From positions 62,001-126,000 of the forward strand of contig NZ_JAKRNT010000010.1 in the NCBI RefSeq assembly GCF_022346605.1: a stretch of 64,000 bases of DNA. Direction: 5' to 3'. This stretch comes from Sporosarcina sp. ACRSL. GTDB lineage: Bacteria; Bacillota; Bacilli; Bacillales_A; Planococcaceae. How positions within the stretch are numbered: the first letter of the stretch is position 1; every line of letters begins with the position of its first letter. The position numbers were made by a program, and so were the translations under genes. The notes under the pieces are model-generated. The model searched no databases. It saw nothing but the letters and a program-made list of their open reading frames with translations, and was not told the DNA's origin. Below, in pieces: positions 17,658 to 26,050 of the stretch.

Positions 17658-18842
17658 TTAATTAAGCTTTTTCATAGTAATAAAATCAAATAAATCAATT
17701 TGTTTATTTAATACTTTTTCTTCATCGAATAATTCTTCAACCAACTGTCTGCTTTTTACTCCATATGACTTTGCAAGATGTCTATTAGAAACCAACTTTT
17801 CCATGGCCATGCAGAGGTCTTCCACGTTGGCTTTTTCCACTAAAATCCCATTCTCTCCAGGGAAAACTTCTTCACGACAACCTCTTATATTGGTTGCGAT
17901 TATTGCTTTCTCCATTGCCATTGCTTCGATAATGGATCTTGGTAACCCCTCCCGATGTGAAGGCAATACAAATACATTAGAAATATGGAGTAATTCTGGA
18001 ATGTCAGTTCTGAAACCCAAGTGCTTTACACCGGGATATTTCAGCATTTCAATTAGTCTAATTTTTGCTTCTTGATCCCTTTCACTCTCAATTGTTTCAC
18101 CGATTATAACTAATTCGGCTTCAGGATATTTCTCTTTAATATCAGTAAAAGCAGTCATCAGTTCAAATATACCTTTTTCCTCAACTAACCTTCCAACAAA
18201 GGTAAAAACAAAGCTATTATCAAGCAGGTTTAATTCTTTTTTAAGACGCAAAGACTGTTCTTCACTAATCAATTGAGGATTAAATTTCTTCCAAATCTCT
18301 ACACCGTTGCTTAAATGAATGATCCTATCATTTCTTAAGAAGTTATTAGCGACTGCCAAGTTATAGTCTTCTTTACTTTGAAGTAATAAGTAATCTGTCA
18401 AAAATTTAGCAGCATTTTTTTCGATTGTATAATAAAATCTGTATTTCTTTTGTGGCATCTCCTCATGAAAATAAAACCCATGTGCTGTATATATAATAGT
18501 AGGTACACGTGCTAGTTTTGCAGCTATCCTCGCTAATAGAGAAGCTATAGGCGTATGCACATGCACAATGTCATATTTTTCTTTTCGCATTAGCTTGTAC
18601 AGCTGAATGATGGACTTTACATTAGACGTCAGTTTGATTTTTCTATCAATATTAATATCAAACATTGTGAACCCCTGTGATTCTAATTCCTTAAATCCTC
18701 CGGTATCTGTACAGACTGTATGAACTTCATAATTATTCTCCATGGACTTTTTTATCAATGGAATCAATAAAGTTCTAACTGAAAAGTCCACTGCACAAAC
18801 TTGCAATATTTTCGGTTTATCAGTCACTTTTATAATCTCCAC
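17658..18842 (-). CDS. Glycosyltransferase family 4
   Basis: A 394-residue GT-B enzyme. The N-terminal domain shows ILQVCAVDFSVRTLLIPLI and YDIVHVHTPIASLLARI, and the C-terminal domain carries the donor-binding signature VLPSHREGLPRSIIEAMAMEKAIIATNIRGC with the E-x7-E motif (residues about 290-315). It adds a sugar to a lipid-linked intermediate at the cytoplasmic face. It is last in a block after the priming transferase and aminotransferase, which matches PglA-like enzymes acting on a modified amino sugar. Confidence 0.9.
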   Translation of the reverse strand: MEIIKVTDKPKILQVCAVDFSVRTLLIPLIKKSMENNYEVHTVCTDTGGFKELESQGFTMFDINIDRKIKLTSNVKSIIQLYKLMRKEKYDIVHVHTPIASLLARIAAKLARVPTIIYTAHGFYFHEEMPQKKYRFYYTIEKNAAKFLTDYLLLQSKEDYNLAVANNFLRNDRIIHLSNGVEIWKKFNPQLISEEQSLRLKKELNLLDNSFVFTFVGRLVEEKGIFELMTAFTDIKEKYPEAELVIIGETIESERDQEAKIRLIEMLKYPGVKHLGFRTDIPELLHISNVFVLPSHREGLPRSIIEAMAMEKAIIATNIRGCREEVFPGENGILVEKANVEDLCMAMEKLVSNRHLAKSYGVKSRQLVEELFDEEKVLNKQIDLFDFITMKKLN

Positions 18843-18865
18843 AAATCAATTTTTTCAGGCTTACT

Positions 18866-18887
18866 CCCCCATCTATACTGATGGGGG
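18866..18887. other. Intergenic perfect hairpin
   Basis: CCCCCATC / GATGGGGG, 8-bp arms with a 6-base loop, between the sugar transferase and glycosyltransferase genes. There is no T-run on the minus strand, so it may be a processing or attenuation structure and not a full terminator. Confidence 0.4.
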
Positions 18888-18932
18888 ATACATTTTCATA
18901 GTCCTTATACATCTATTAAAAATAAATTCATG

Positions 18933-19577
18933 TCAATTCAAGATTTTTATTATCGTTAGAAACATTATCCTTATATCTTCGAAAATGGATCGTTTATTGA
19001 TATATTCTAAGTTAATCTGTAACTTATCTTGCATAACTTCCTTTATATAAGTTTCTTCAGGATTATCACTTCGGGCCAATAGTTCGTTTTCTCTTCTATA
19101 TTTAATTGATGCATAATCTGTGATTCCTGGCCTAACTTTTAAGACATTCCTTTGTTCTTCATTGTAAAGCCTTGTATATTTCGGGACTTCTGGGCGCGGA
19201 CCCACAAAACTCATTTCTCCTTTTAACACATTGAATAACTGAGGTAGTTCGTCTAACTTATATCTCCTCAAGAAGTCACCGCTTCTTGTTATCCGACTAT
19301 CCTTTCCAACAGTAATTTGTTTTCCAATTTTTTCAGCATCAACAACCATCGTTCTGAATTTGTAGATTTCAAACAGGGTATCATTTTTTCCAACTCTGAC
19401 CTGTTTAAATAGAATAGGGCCATCTGAGTCCTTCTTGATTAATACCGCTATGATAACAAAGAGCGGAAACAGAATAATTATAAAAATAAACGAAACTAGA
19501 AAATCGAACATTCTCTTTAACAAATCGTTAAATGGCTTTTCGACAAAATTCTTAACGTCTAAATTTGTTGGAGACAT
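18933..19577 (-). CDS. Priming sugar-phosphate transferase (undecaprenyl-phosphate, PglC/EpsL-type)
   Basis: A 214-residue monotopic phosphoglycosyl transferase. One re-entrant helix (MFDFLVSFIFIIILFPLFVI) is followed by KFRTMV, then SGDFLRRYKLDELPQLFNVL with the catalytic Asp-Glu pair and GPRPEVPKYTRLY, the family signature. It moves a sugar-1-phosphate from a UDP-sugar to undecaprenyl phosphate, the first step of exopolysaccharide or glycoprotein glycan assembly. Its start overlaps the aminotransferase end by 26 bases, so both are coupled. Confidence 0.92.
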   Translation of the reverse strand: MSPTNLDVKNFVEKPFNDLLKRMFDFLVSFIFIIILFPLFVIIAVLIKKDSDGPILFKQVRVGKNDTLFEIYKFRTMVVDAEKIGKQITVGKDSRITRSGDFLRRYKLDELPQLFNVLKGEMSFVGPRPEVPKYTRLYNEEQRNVLKVRPGITDYASIKYRRENELLARSDNPEETYIKEVMQDKLQINLEYINKRSIFEDIRIMFLTIIKILN

Positions 19578-20709
19578 CTTTCACAACTTCAACAACGTAT
19601 TGGACATCTTCGTTAGACATGCGAGGATATAGTGGGAGAGAAATAGCTCCATTATAAGCTTTTTCAGATTGCGGAAAATGTTTTATATCATAGCCTAGTT
19701 TTTTATAATAGGGGTGTACTGGAATCGGTATAAAATGCACACTTACCCCAACGCCACGTTTACCTAGTTCTTCGATAAATTGCGCTCTGTCGATTGTAAA
19801 CTTATCCTGATCAATTCGTATTACATACAAATGCCAGGCATGTCGATGTATCTCATCAGAATACGGAATAGTAATACCCTCTATTCCTCTAAATGCTTGG
19901 TTATAAATATGAGCATACTCTGCCCTTTTCTCTTGAAATTCTTGTAACTTATTCAACTGAACAATACCGAAGGCTGCTTGAATATCAGTCATATTGTACT
20001 TATACCCAGCGTCTTCTATTTCGTAATACCAAGATCCTTTATCGCTGTAACGATTCCATGCATTTTTACTCATGCCATGAAGGCTCATCATTCGGATACG
20101 TTCCGCAATTTCACGATCATTGGTCGTTATCATACCCCCCTCACCCGTGACAAGGTTCTTTGTAGCATAGAAGCTAAAGCATGTAATATCGCCGACGTTA
20201 CCAATCATGGTTTCATGATATTTCGTATATACTGCATGGGCTGCGTCTTCTATAACGTAGAGATTATACTTATCTGCAATTTCCTTTATCCCTTTCATAT
20301 CACAAGGATAACCAGCAAAATGGACCGGAATGATTGCTTTTGTCTTTGTTGTAATCTTTTCTTCTATCTTAGTTGGATCTATATTCATGGTTTCATAATC
20401 AATATCCACCAAAACAGGTGTTGCTCCTGTATGTAAGATTGTATTTACAGTAGCCGCGAACGTGTATGGTGTCGTAATGACCTCATCACCTTGACCTATT
20501 CCAACGGCTAACTGAGCAAGATGAAGCCCCGCTGTACATGAGTTCACCCCTACTGCATAATTCGCACCAACATAACGAGCAAATTCTTCCTCAAACTGTA
20601 CTGTTTTCGGGCCTTTACTCAACCAGTTCGACTTAATTGTATCTATGACTTCTTTAATTTCCTCATCTCCTATTAAAGGCAAAGCATATGGTATGGTTCT
20701 TTCTTTCAT
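19552..20709 (-). CDS. DegT/DnrJ/EryC1-family sugar aminotransferase
   Basis: A 385-residue PLP enzyme that aminates a UDP-keto-sugar. It shows GVNSCTAGLHLAQLAVGIG near the cofactor phosphate site, IEDAAHAVYT for the Asp that pairs with the pyridine ring, and CFSFYATKNLVTGEGGM with the catalytic Lys. The closest named type is PglE/EpsN, making a bacillosamine-like sugar. The frame starts at 20784, but GGAG 9 bases before ATG 20709 gives MKERTIPYALPLIG, the usual N-terminus. The matching dehydratase and acetyltransferase are not in this window. Confidence 0.9.
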   Translation of the reverse strand: MKERTIPYALPLIGDEEIKEVIDTIKSNWLSKGPKTVQFEEEFARYVGANYAVGVNSCTAGLHLAQLAVGIGQGDEVITTPYTFAATVNTILHTGATPVLVDIDYETMNIDPTKIEEKITTKTKAIIPVHFAGYPCDMKGIKEIADKYNLYVIEDAAHAVYTKYHETMIGNVGDITCFSFYATKNLVTGEGGMITTNDREIAERIRMMSLHGMSKNAWNRYSDKGSWYYEIEDAGYKYNMTDIQAAFGIVQLNKLQEFQEKRAEYAHIYNQAFRGIEGITIPYSDEIHRHAWHLYVIRIDQDKFTIDRAQFIEELGKRGVGVSVHFIPIPVHPYYKKLGYDIKHFPQSEKAYNGAISLPLYPRMSNEDVQYVVEVVKDVSNKFRR

Positions 20710-21418
20710 TGTATAATCTCCTCTCCCATTCAATAAATCTAGACGATAAAACTTTATAGTCTTGATTCCTTCATGCAAACTCACGCAATTTGTTCCCTAA
20801 ACGATTTCGGACTTCCTCTGGACATAACTTATTGAGTATTCTCCTGTTCAACAGTCAATCTATAAGAGACCTCTTTAACTAAATTCAATTCCTCCTTCGG
20901 TTGCATGAAGAATAGAATTTACACAAAATAGATATTATTTCCTTTCTCATAAACAAATAAAAAAATCCACCTGGTCAAGAAAGCTCGAAATTGCTTTTTT
21001 GCGATGGCATCCAAGAAACAAATATTTCCCAAAACTTTCTTATAGAAAATCTAACTAGAGCTAGGAGAGCTTCGGAGTTGTCTTCCCATTCTTCAGAACG
21101 CATGCAAAATTACGCCTTTTCACACCCGTGCTATATCATATGTTAGGTAGCATCGAAATGACATTGCTTAATCGATAATAATCCGTTCGAACTTGGAGAA
21201 ATGCTAATCATCAAGCACAGAGGGAATAGGTATAGATTTAATTGACTAAGGAGAGATTACCAAAGGAACCATTAATGGCTTAGTCACATCAAAAATCGGC
21301 TATGATAGGCTGACAAATTCACATGCACAGTGGTCTGAACTTGGGGATTTCCCCGTAAAAACATACGAGCAATAAAAAAATAATAACGTTGGAATAAAGG
21401 AAATTAGGAGAGAAACTA
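20710..21418. other. 700-bp stretch without intact genes
   Basis: Contains the promoter of the glycan genes and, at 21250-21375 on the plus strand, an open C-terminal relic of about 41 codons reading TINGLVTSKIGYDRLTNSHA and ending in a stop at 21373. It has no start and I cannot name its family. The rest is AT-rich without recognisable features. Confidence 0.3.
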
Positions 21419-21731
21419 ATGTATAAAACTGTATATCTAGTCAGGCATTGCAAAGCTGCAATCTGTTCGGGACAAGGATCTGAACATGGTAGGGGGAGAA
21501 TCTAGCCGTGAAGTAGCTAAAAGAGGAATGGAAGTGCTTGAACAAGCAAGCGACGGCACCGTACTGGTTACTCATCGCAATACGATGGGGCTATTATTGG
21601 TGCAACTTGATGGCCTAAAAGGACTTAAAGAATGGACAGGATTATCTTACCCGGATGTCTACGAAGTGAAGGTAAAACAGGATCAATTTTACGTAAGGAG
21701 AATCTGGGACAAAAAAAATCGCAAAAAATAA
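21419..21731 (+). pseudogene. Histidine phosphatase (phosphoglycerate-mutase family) with internal deletion
   Basis: ATG 21419, after AGGAGAG, reads MYKTVYLVRHCKAAICSGQGS: the first strand with the RH signature of the histidine phosphatase superfamily (here RHC for the usual RHG/RHA). After 20 codons the frame is lost, and from 21486 a second frame gives the C-terminal part SSREVAKRGMEVLEQASDGT, VLVTHRNTMGLLL with the second catalytic His, and the last strand. About 100 central residues are missing, so the gene is a deletion pseudogene. Confidence 0.75.
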
Positions 21732-21757
21732 CTCTCTACTATCGGTGGTGTAATACG

Positions 21758-22573
21758 TTGCCAATTGTAAATTTAGAAGGGGTAGACATATATTATCACG
21801 TACAAGGTAAAGGGATACCTATCGTGTTTATCCATCCTCCCTTACTCACAAGCAAGAATTTTATTTACCAAGTGAATGAATTATCAAGACACTTCAAAAC
21901 TATTGTCTTTGACATTCGGGGCCATGGAAACAGCTCTTTTTCAGAAATGGCATTGACTTATTCCCTAATTTCACATGATATCAAACAACTATTGGATCAT
22001 TTAGAAATAGATAAAGCTTTCATATGCGGCTACTCAACAGGAGGTTCCATTGCCCTTGAGTTTTTGCTGACCTACCCTAAGCGCTCTTTAGGAGGCATTC
22101 TTATAGGAGCTATGTCAGAAGTAAATGATCCATCACTAAAAAATAGAATTATTTTAGGGGTAAAGCTAGCCAAATGGAAGGCACATAAAGCTCTTGCTTT
22201 ATCTGTTTCCTTTACTAACTCCAATACTGGACAATTGTTTAAAGACTTATATATCAACGCAAAAAAAGGAAAAGCCCAAAATATAGAGCAATACTATCGA
22301 TACAGTTTGCACTATAACTGTACAGATCGATTAGATCAAATTAAATTTCCTGTTTTGTTGATGTATGGAGAAAAAAATAAGGCGTTTCATCACTATGCCA
22401 ATTTATTACACGAAAAGCTCCCGGTAAACGAGTACATCCTCATAGGAGACGTCAAACATCAGCTTCCTACAAAGGCGTCCGTGGCGGTGAACAATTTCAT
22501 TAAACAGTTTGTATCGACTCATGGTAACCAGAAAGTGGGTAGTAATGCAATAGATGAGAAAACAAAAAGTTAG
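21758..22573 (+). CDS. Alpha/beta hydrolase with altered C-terminus
   Basis: A 271-residue alpha/beta hydrolase. VFIHPPLLTSKNF bears the oxyanion His-Pro loop, FDIRGHGNS the strand 4 motif, CGYSTGGSIALEF the nucleophile elbow (G-Y-S-T-G), and GDVKHQLP the catalytic His; an Asp lies near MYGEKNKAFH. The frame opens at 21632, but GGTGGTG before TTG 21758 (MPIVNLEGVDIYYHV) fits the family. The last 14 codons (QKVGSNAIDEKTKS) match, out of frame, the 3' end of the prolyl hydroxylase gene at 17.5 kb, so this C-terminus is not native. Confidence 0.85.
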   Translation: MPIVNLEGVDIYYHVQGKGIPIVFIHPPLLTSKNFIYQVNELSRHFKTIVFDIRGHGNSSFSEMALTYSLISHDIKQLLDHLEIDKAFICGYSTGGSIALEFLLTYPKRSLGGILIGAMSEVNDPSLKNRIILGVKLAKWKAHKALALSVSFTNSNTGQLFKDLYINAKKGKAQNIEQYYRYSLHYNCTDRLDQIKFPVLLMYGEKNKAFHHYANLLHEKLPVNEYILIGDVKHQLPTKASVAVNNFIKQFVSTHGNQKVGSNAIDEKTKS

Positions 22574-22582
22574 GTGAAAAAG

Positions 22583-22611
22583 GAGGACCTCCCTAATTTG
22601 GAATGGTCCTC
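22583..22611 (+). terminator. Terminator copied from the prolyl hydroxylase locus
   Basis: GAGGACC / GGTCCTC stem, nearly the same as the hairpin at 17589-17622 including the flanking GTTAGGT. Confidence 0.6.
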
Positions 22612-22681
22612 TCTCATTTGCAACTCTCAACTCCCAGTTTTTAATGCAGCCAAGCTTTTCACTTCTAGATTCTTTTACTTA

Positions 22682-24457
22682 TTATTCACCACTGGAATCT
22701 TCGGTATCATTCGATCTGTCAAGAAGAGCTTCATTTTGTAAAAACTCATCATACTTCATGAAGAATGTTGAAATATGACTACGTTTTAAAAGCTCGTCCA
22801 CGCCGAAGTTTTCAAACGTCTTATTCGAAGCATCATATCCATTCGAGATATTTGCGTCATACATGAATTGCACAGATTCTTCTAAGCTAATCGTTGGATC
22901 ATTAAAATGGAAGGAAGCTAATAGTTGCGCCATTTTTCCCCTTGTGATCGGTTGATTCGCCTTTTTCATATTTTCAAGACTTCCTTCTACAGGAAAATCA
23001 TATTTTGCTGCTAATTGATAAGGGACAGAAGCCCAATGATTCGATTGTGGGGTCGTATTCGCTAGTTCATCCGGTTTTGCATATGGGAATAACATCGCCA
23101 ATAAATGCGCTTCCGTTAAAGTATCCCGAGGTTTTAAATATCTTCGGTTATTGACGACATCCCCTGACATCAACCCTCTATCTACTGACCATAAAATAGG
23201 TTTTGACCAGTATTCCCCTTCTTTGTAATCGACAAAGCCTTGGACCGTATATTCCTTCGTATTGTCTTTTTTAATCCACATATTTCCTGCGGCCGTTTTA
23301 ATGAGGTACCAATCAGCCTTTTCTCCAACGACCGAAACTCTTTGTGGATTCAATGTTTGATTTGCTGATTTGAGGGGTTTGGTATATAAAGGAGTCTTTT
23401 GTAATAAATCAACTCGTACATCACTTAAATAAACAAGCTTTTGCTTATTTAGCCATAGTTGATAGCTTTCCGATGCGGCGTACATTGGCACGGCTTCATT
23501 TTGCTTCCAAATTCGATCAAATGCACTTAAAGGAACGTTTGTCTGTCCTGCGAACTTACCGAGCTCTGGTGTCAGTGCAGGCTTTCCAAACTTATGTATA
23601 AACCAATCTGTTGATGCGCCAGTCGCTTTATTTTGAGCAAACATCAATGTGTATCCTGTCATGCTCGCAATTTTATTTGCGATCACTCGATCACGCTGTT
23701 TCGTTTTGTAATCGATCTTATAATCCCAATACAAAACTTCGCCTGACGAATGGTAGTCCAAGAGCATCTCCGGATTTACTTCATCCACTAATTTCATAAC
23801 CGCTTTTACTTCAGCAATTTGGCCAGGTTTGGAACCTTTATGATTTCGCCAAGATGGATTTACGGAATTGTTATGGATCCTACCCCAATCGACATCATAA
23901 TTTCGGTTCGGGTCGACCCCTTGGGCATTTGCTTTCCAACGCTTAAAATCCTTGCTGCCATTGTTCATTTTAATTAATTGCTTATGGGCTTCTTTCGGAA
24001 AAGCGTTTAACCCTTTTTGCTGCAACGTAACACCGTCCGGATGCACCATCGGAATGAACCAAATCGTCGTATGATCTAGAACTTCCTTCACATTGTATCC
24101 TTGTATGGATTGATTGTTTTGATAAGACGCTGCGTATTTGTACACCATATGCATTGTCAAAATCGTAGATATCCACTCTCTAGCATGGTGAGAGTTTGTA
24201 ACTAATAGGGTCGAATCACCTTTACCCATTTTCATAGCCCAAATATCTCTGCCGTACGCAGTCTTGCCAAGAGATTTATATTCCACCAGCTCCGGGTAAT
24301 CCTTTGCTAGCTGTTGGATATCCTTTGTCATCTTCTCATATGTATATTGCTGTTTCGGCGTACTGATATAATACTTTGATTGTGCCATTGTGATACTACT
24401 AAAATTAATAAGAAATAAAGATAAAATCAAGAAACTCGCAACTATCTTTTTTAACAT
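22682..24457 (-). CDS. Secreted M14-family carboxypeptidase with SLH-like C-terminus
   Basis: A 591-residue secreted protein. A signal peptide (MLKKIVASFLILSLFLINFSS) is followed by a zinc carboxypeptidase domain with NSHHAREW (His and Glu ligands), DYHSSGEVLYWDY for the second His, and TPELG for the general base Glu. A small SH3-like segment (QKTPLYTKPLKSANQTLNP) comes next, then S-layer-homology-like modules from about residue 400 (PILWSVDRGLMSG, LTEAHLLAMLFPYAKP). It probably trims cell-wall or protein peptides at the envelope. The start has GGGGGAG ahead. Confidence 0.88.
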   Translation of the reverse strand: MLKKIVASFLILSLFLINFSSITMAQSKYYISTPKQQYTYEKMTKDIQQLAKDYPELVEYKSLGKTAYGRDIWAMKMGKGDSTLLVTNSHHAREWISTILTMHMVYKYAASYQNNQSIQGYNVKEVLDHTTIWFIPMVHPDGVTLQQKGLNAFPKEAHKQLIKMNNGSKDFKRWKANAQGVDPNRNYDVDWGRIHNNSVNPSWRNHKGSKPGQIAEVKAVMKLVDEVNPEMLLDYHSSGEVLYWDYKIDYKTKQRDRVIANKIASMTGYTLMFAQNKATGASTDWFIHKFGKPALTPELGKFAGQTNVPLSAFDRIWKQNEAVPMYAASESYQLWLNKQKLVYLSDVRVDLLQKTPLYTKPLKSANQTLNPQRVSVVGEKADWYLIKTAAGNMWIKKDNTKEYTVQGFVDYKEGEYWSKPILWSVDRGLMSGDVVNNRRYLKPRDTLTEAHLLAMLFPYAKPDELANTTPQSNHWASVPYQLAAKYDFPVEGSLENMKKANQPITRGKMAQLLASFHFNDPTISLEESVQFMYDANISNGYDASNKTFENFGVDELLKRSHISTFFMKYDEFLQNEALLDRSNDTEDSSGE

Positions 24458-24739
24458 GATGTCTCCCCCTGTGCAGTCAGCTAGTCACCTTTTTACTAGA
24501 ATAATAGTATCAGAAGCAAATGGTAAAAGAAATGTCATTTATGTTAAGATTGAGCCTGTGAAACCTGCTATAATAGTATCTATCGGCTATTTCCTCTACT
24601 GAAGATGGGCAAAACGCTTTAGTTTTAATATTATTTGTCGATAAAAGAATGTAGAAGTAAAAATCTATTGCGAAGGAAGCTAGTAATCTATGAAACATTT
24701 ACATATAGACATCCCATTCATCACAAGTGTGGTAGAAAA

Positions 24740-25927
24740 ATGAAGAATACATCTTTATTACGAGAAGAAAAAAGAGCTACTGTTTTATTTATGTGGTTAT
24801 TTTATATTGTATTTTTTTTATACGACATTTTTTATTATAAGATATTTCCTTTATTCCCATGGATAGCGGAAGCTTTACCAGATACAATATGGTATTTTTT
24901 AAGTTTCATTAAACATTTGATCATCATCTGTCTTATCCCTGTAACCATCTATTTCTTTAAAAAGGGAAATCCTGAAAAGGTAAAATATATTATCGTCATT
25001 ACTTATTTAGTTACGAACCTTGTCACTGATATTTATTATTACTTTGGAAGTGCAGATTCGTATTCAAGTGGTAACCTCGTAGAGGTAGTTATTATATTGT
25101 TTGCGCCGATTTTTATTAATAAACGATTTTTCTATCTAGTTGCATGGGGATTACTCCTAAAATACATATTGGTAGGAGTATTCATACAAGATCCTGTCAT
25201 ATTTTTTCCAATTATTATTGTCATCATATTCGGAGGTATTTCTTATATTCTCTTACATCGAATCCTAAGTTACGTGAAGGCATTAACAATTTCCTATGAC
25301 GAGCAATTAGCCGGAATGGTTAAAGGAGTTATTGCCACATTAGAGTTAAAGGACCCCTATACGCGCGGACATAGTGAGCGTGTGGCGGAATACGCGATGA
25401 GTCTTGCGAAAGCAACGGGAAAGGTAAAAGAATCCGAATTAAATTCTTTTTATTATGCATGTCTATTGCATGACATCGGTAAAGTAAATATCCCTGATTC
25501 GATTTTGGCGAAACACGGTAAACTAACAGATGAAGAATATGAAGTTATTAAAACCCATCCTGTTGTAGGAGCAAAAGCAATTGAAGATGTAGAAGAAATT
25601 GCTGATAATCTTGCCGTCGTTTATCATCACCATGAAAGATGGGATGGCAAGGGCTATCCAGATGGACTTGCAGGTGAAGAAACACCCCTTGTTGCTAGAA
25701 TTACAGCTGTTGCAGATGCTTTCGATGCGATGACTTCCACAAGGTCCTATCGACCCGCGCTTCCTTTTGAAGAAGCATATAAACGAATACTAGAAGGAAA
25801 AGGCTCCCAGTTCGACCCTGAGTTGGTGGAGGTTTTTAAACAAGTGTATCCAGATTGGATTACAATCTCTAAGCAATACGCAAAAGATCATACACCAAGG
25901 GAGGTGCACAAACATGAAAATCCGTAA
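24740..25927 (+). CDS. Membrane-bound HD-GYP domain protein (putative cyclic-di-GMP phosphodiesterase)
   Basis: About 395 residues. The N-terminal half has about six membrane helices with little periplasmic sequence; the C-terminal half is a complete HD-GYP domain with ELKDPYTRGHSERVAEYA, the HD pair in ACLLHDIGKVNIPDSIL, HHHERWDGKGYPDGLAGE with the GYP signature, and the final DPELVEVF. All metal ligands are present, so it likely cleaves cyclic di-GMP. The frame starts at 24635, but ATG 24740 (MKNTSLLREEKRAT) is favoured; its ribosome site is weak. The stop overlaps the start of the 22-codon peptide gene by 14 bases. Confidence 0.85.
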   Translation: MKNTSLLREEKRATVLFMWLFYIVFFLYDIFYYKIFPLFPWIAEALPDTIWYFLSFIKHLIIICLIPVTIYFFKKGNPEKVKYIIVITYLVTNLVTDIYYYFGSADSYSSGNLVEVVIILFAPIFINKRFFYLVAWGLLLKYILVGVFIQDPVIFFPIIIVIIFGGISYILLHRILSYVKALTISYDEQLAGMVKGVIATLELKDPYTRGHSERVAEYAMSLAKATGKVKESELNSFYYACLLHDIGKVNIPDSILAKHGKLTDEEYEVIKTHPVVGAKAIEDVEEIADNLAVVYHHHERWDGKGYPDGLAGEETPLVARITAVADAFDAMTSTRSYRPALPFEEAYKRILEGKGSQFDPELVEVFKQVYPDWITISKQYAKDHTPREVHKHENP

Positions 25928-25982
25928 ACTTAAAAAAGTTAAAGTAACATGCTGGTGGTGTTTCTTAGTTCCAAAAGGTTAA
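25914..25982 (+). CDS. 22-residue Cys-Trp-Trp-Cys peptide, putative ribosomal peptide precursor or pheromone
   Basis: A tiny gene with an ideal ribosome site: AGGGAGGTG at 25898-25906, 7 bases before ATG 25914. It encodes a basic N-terminus, MKIRKLKKVKVT, followed by a hydrophobic C-terminus, CWWCFLVPKG, and stops at 25980. The start lies within the last five codons of the HD-GYP gene, so the two are translationally coupled. A strong hairpin follows, then the RRE-M50 protease gene. This order (leader-like basic part, unusual core, hairpin, recognition domain plus protease) is that of ribosomal peptide systems. The peptide family is not one I know. Alternatives are a regulatory leader peptide or a chance frame; the ribosome site argues against chance. 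Confidence 0.6.
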   Translation: MKIRKLKKVKVTCWWCFLVPKG

Positions 25983-25991
25983 GGAATGCAA

Positions 25992-26025
25992 AAAATGGGA
26001 TGCTATCACGATAGCATCCTATTTT
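25992..26025 (+). terminator. Long hairpin between the peptide and protease genes (attenuator)
   Basis: A near-perfect 16-bp stem (core GATGCTATC / GATAGCATC, 2-base loop, flanking AAAAT / ATTTT) that starts 10 bases after the peptide stop. As a partial terminator it would let the peptide be made in excess over the downstream protease. Confidence 0.7.
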
Positions 26026-26050
26026 CACTTTTAAAGGGCGGTGGCAGGAT

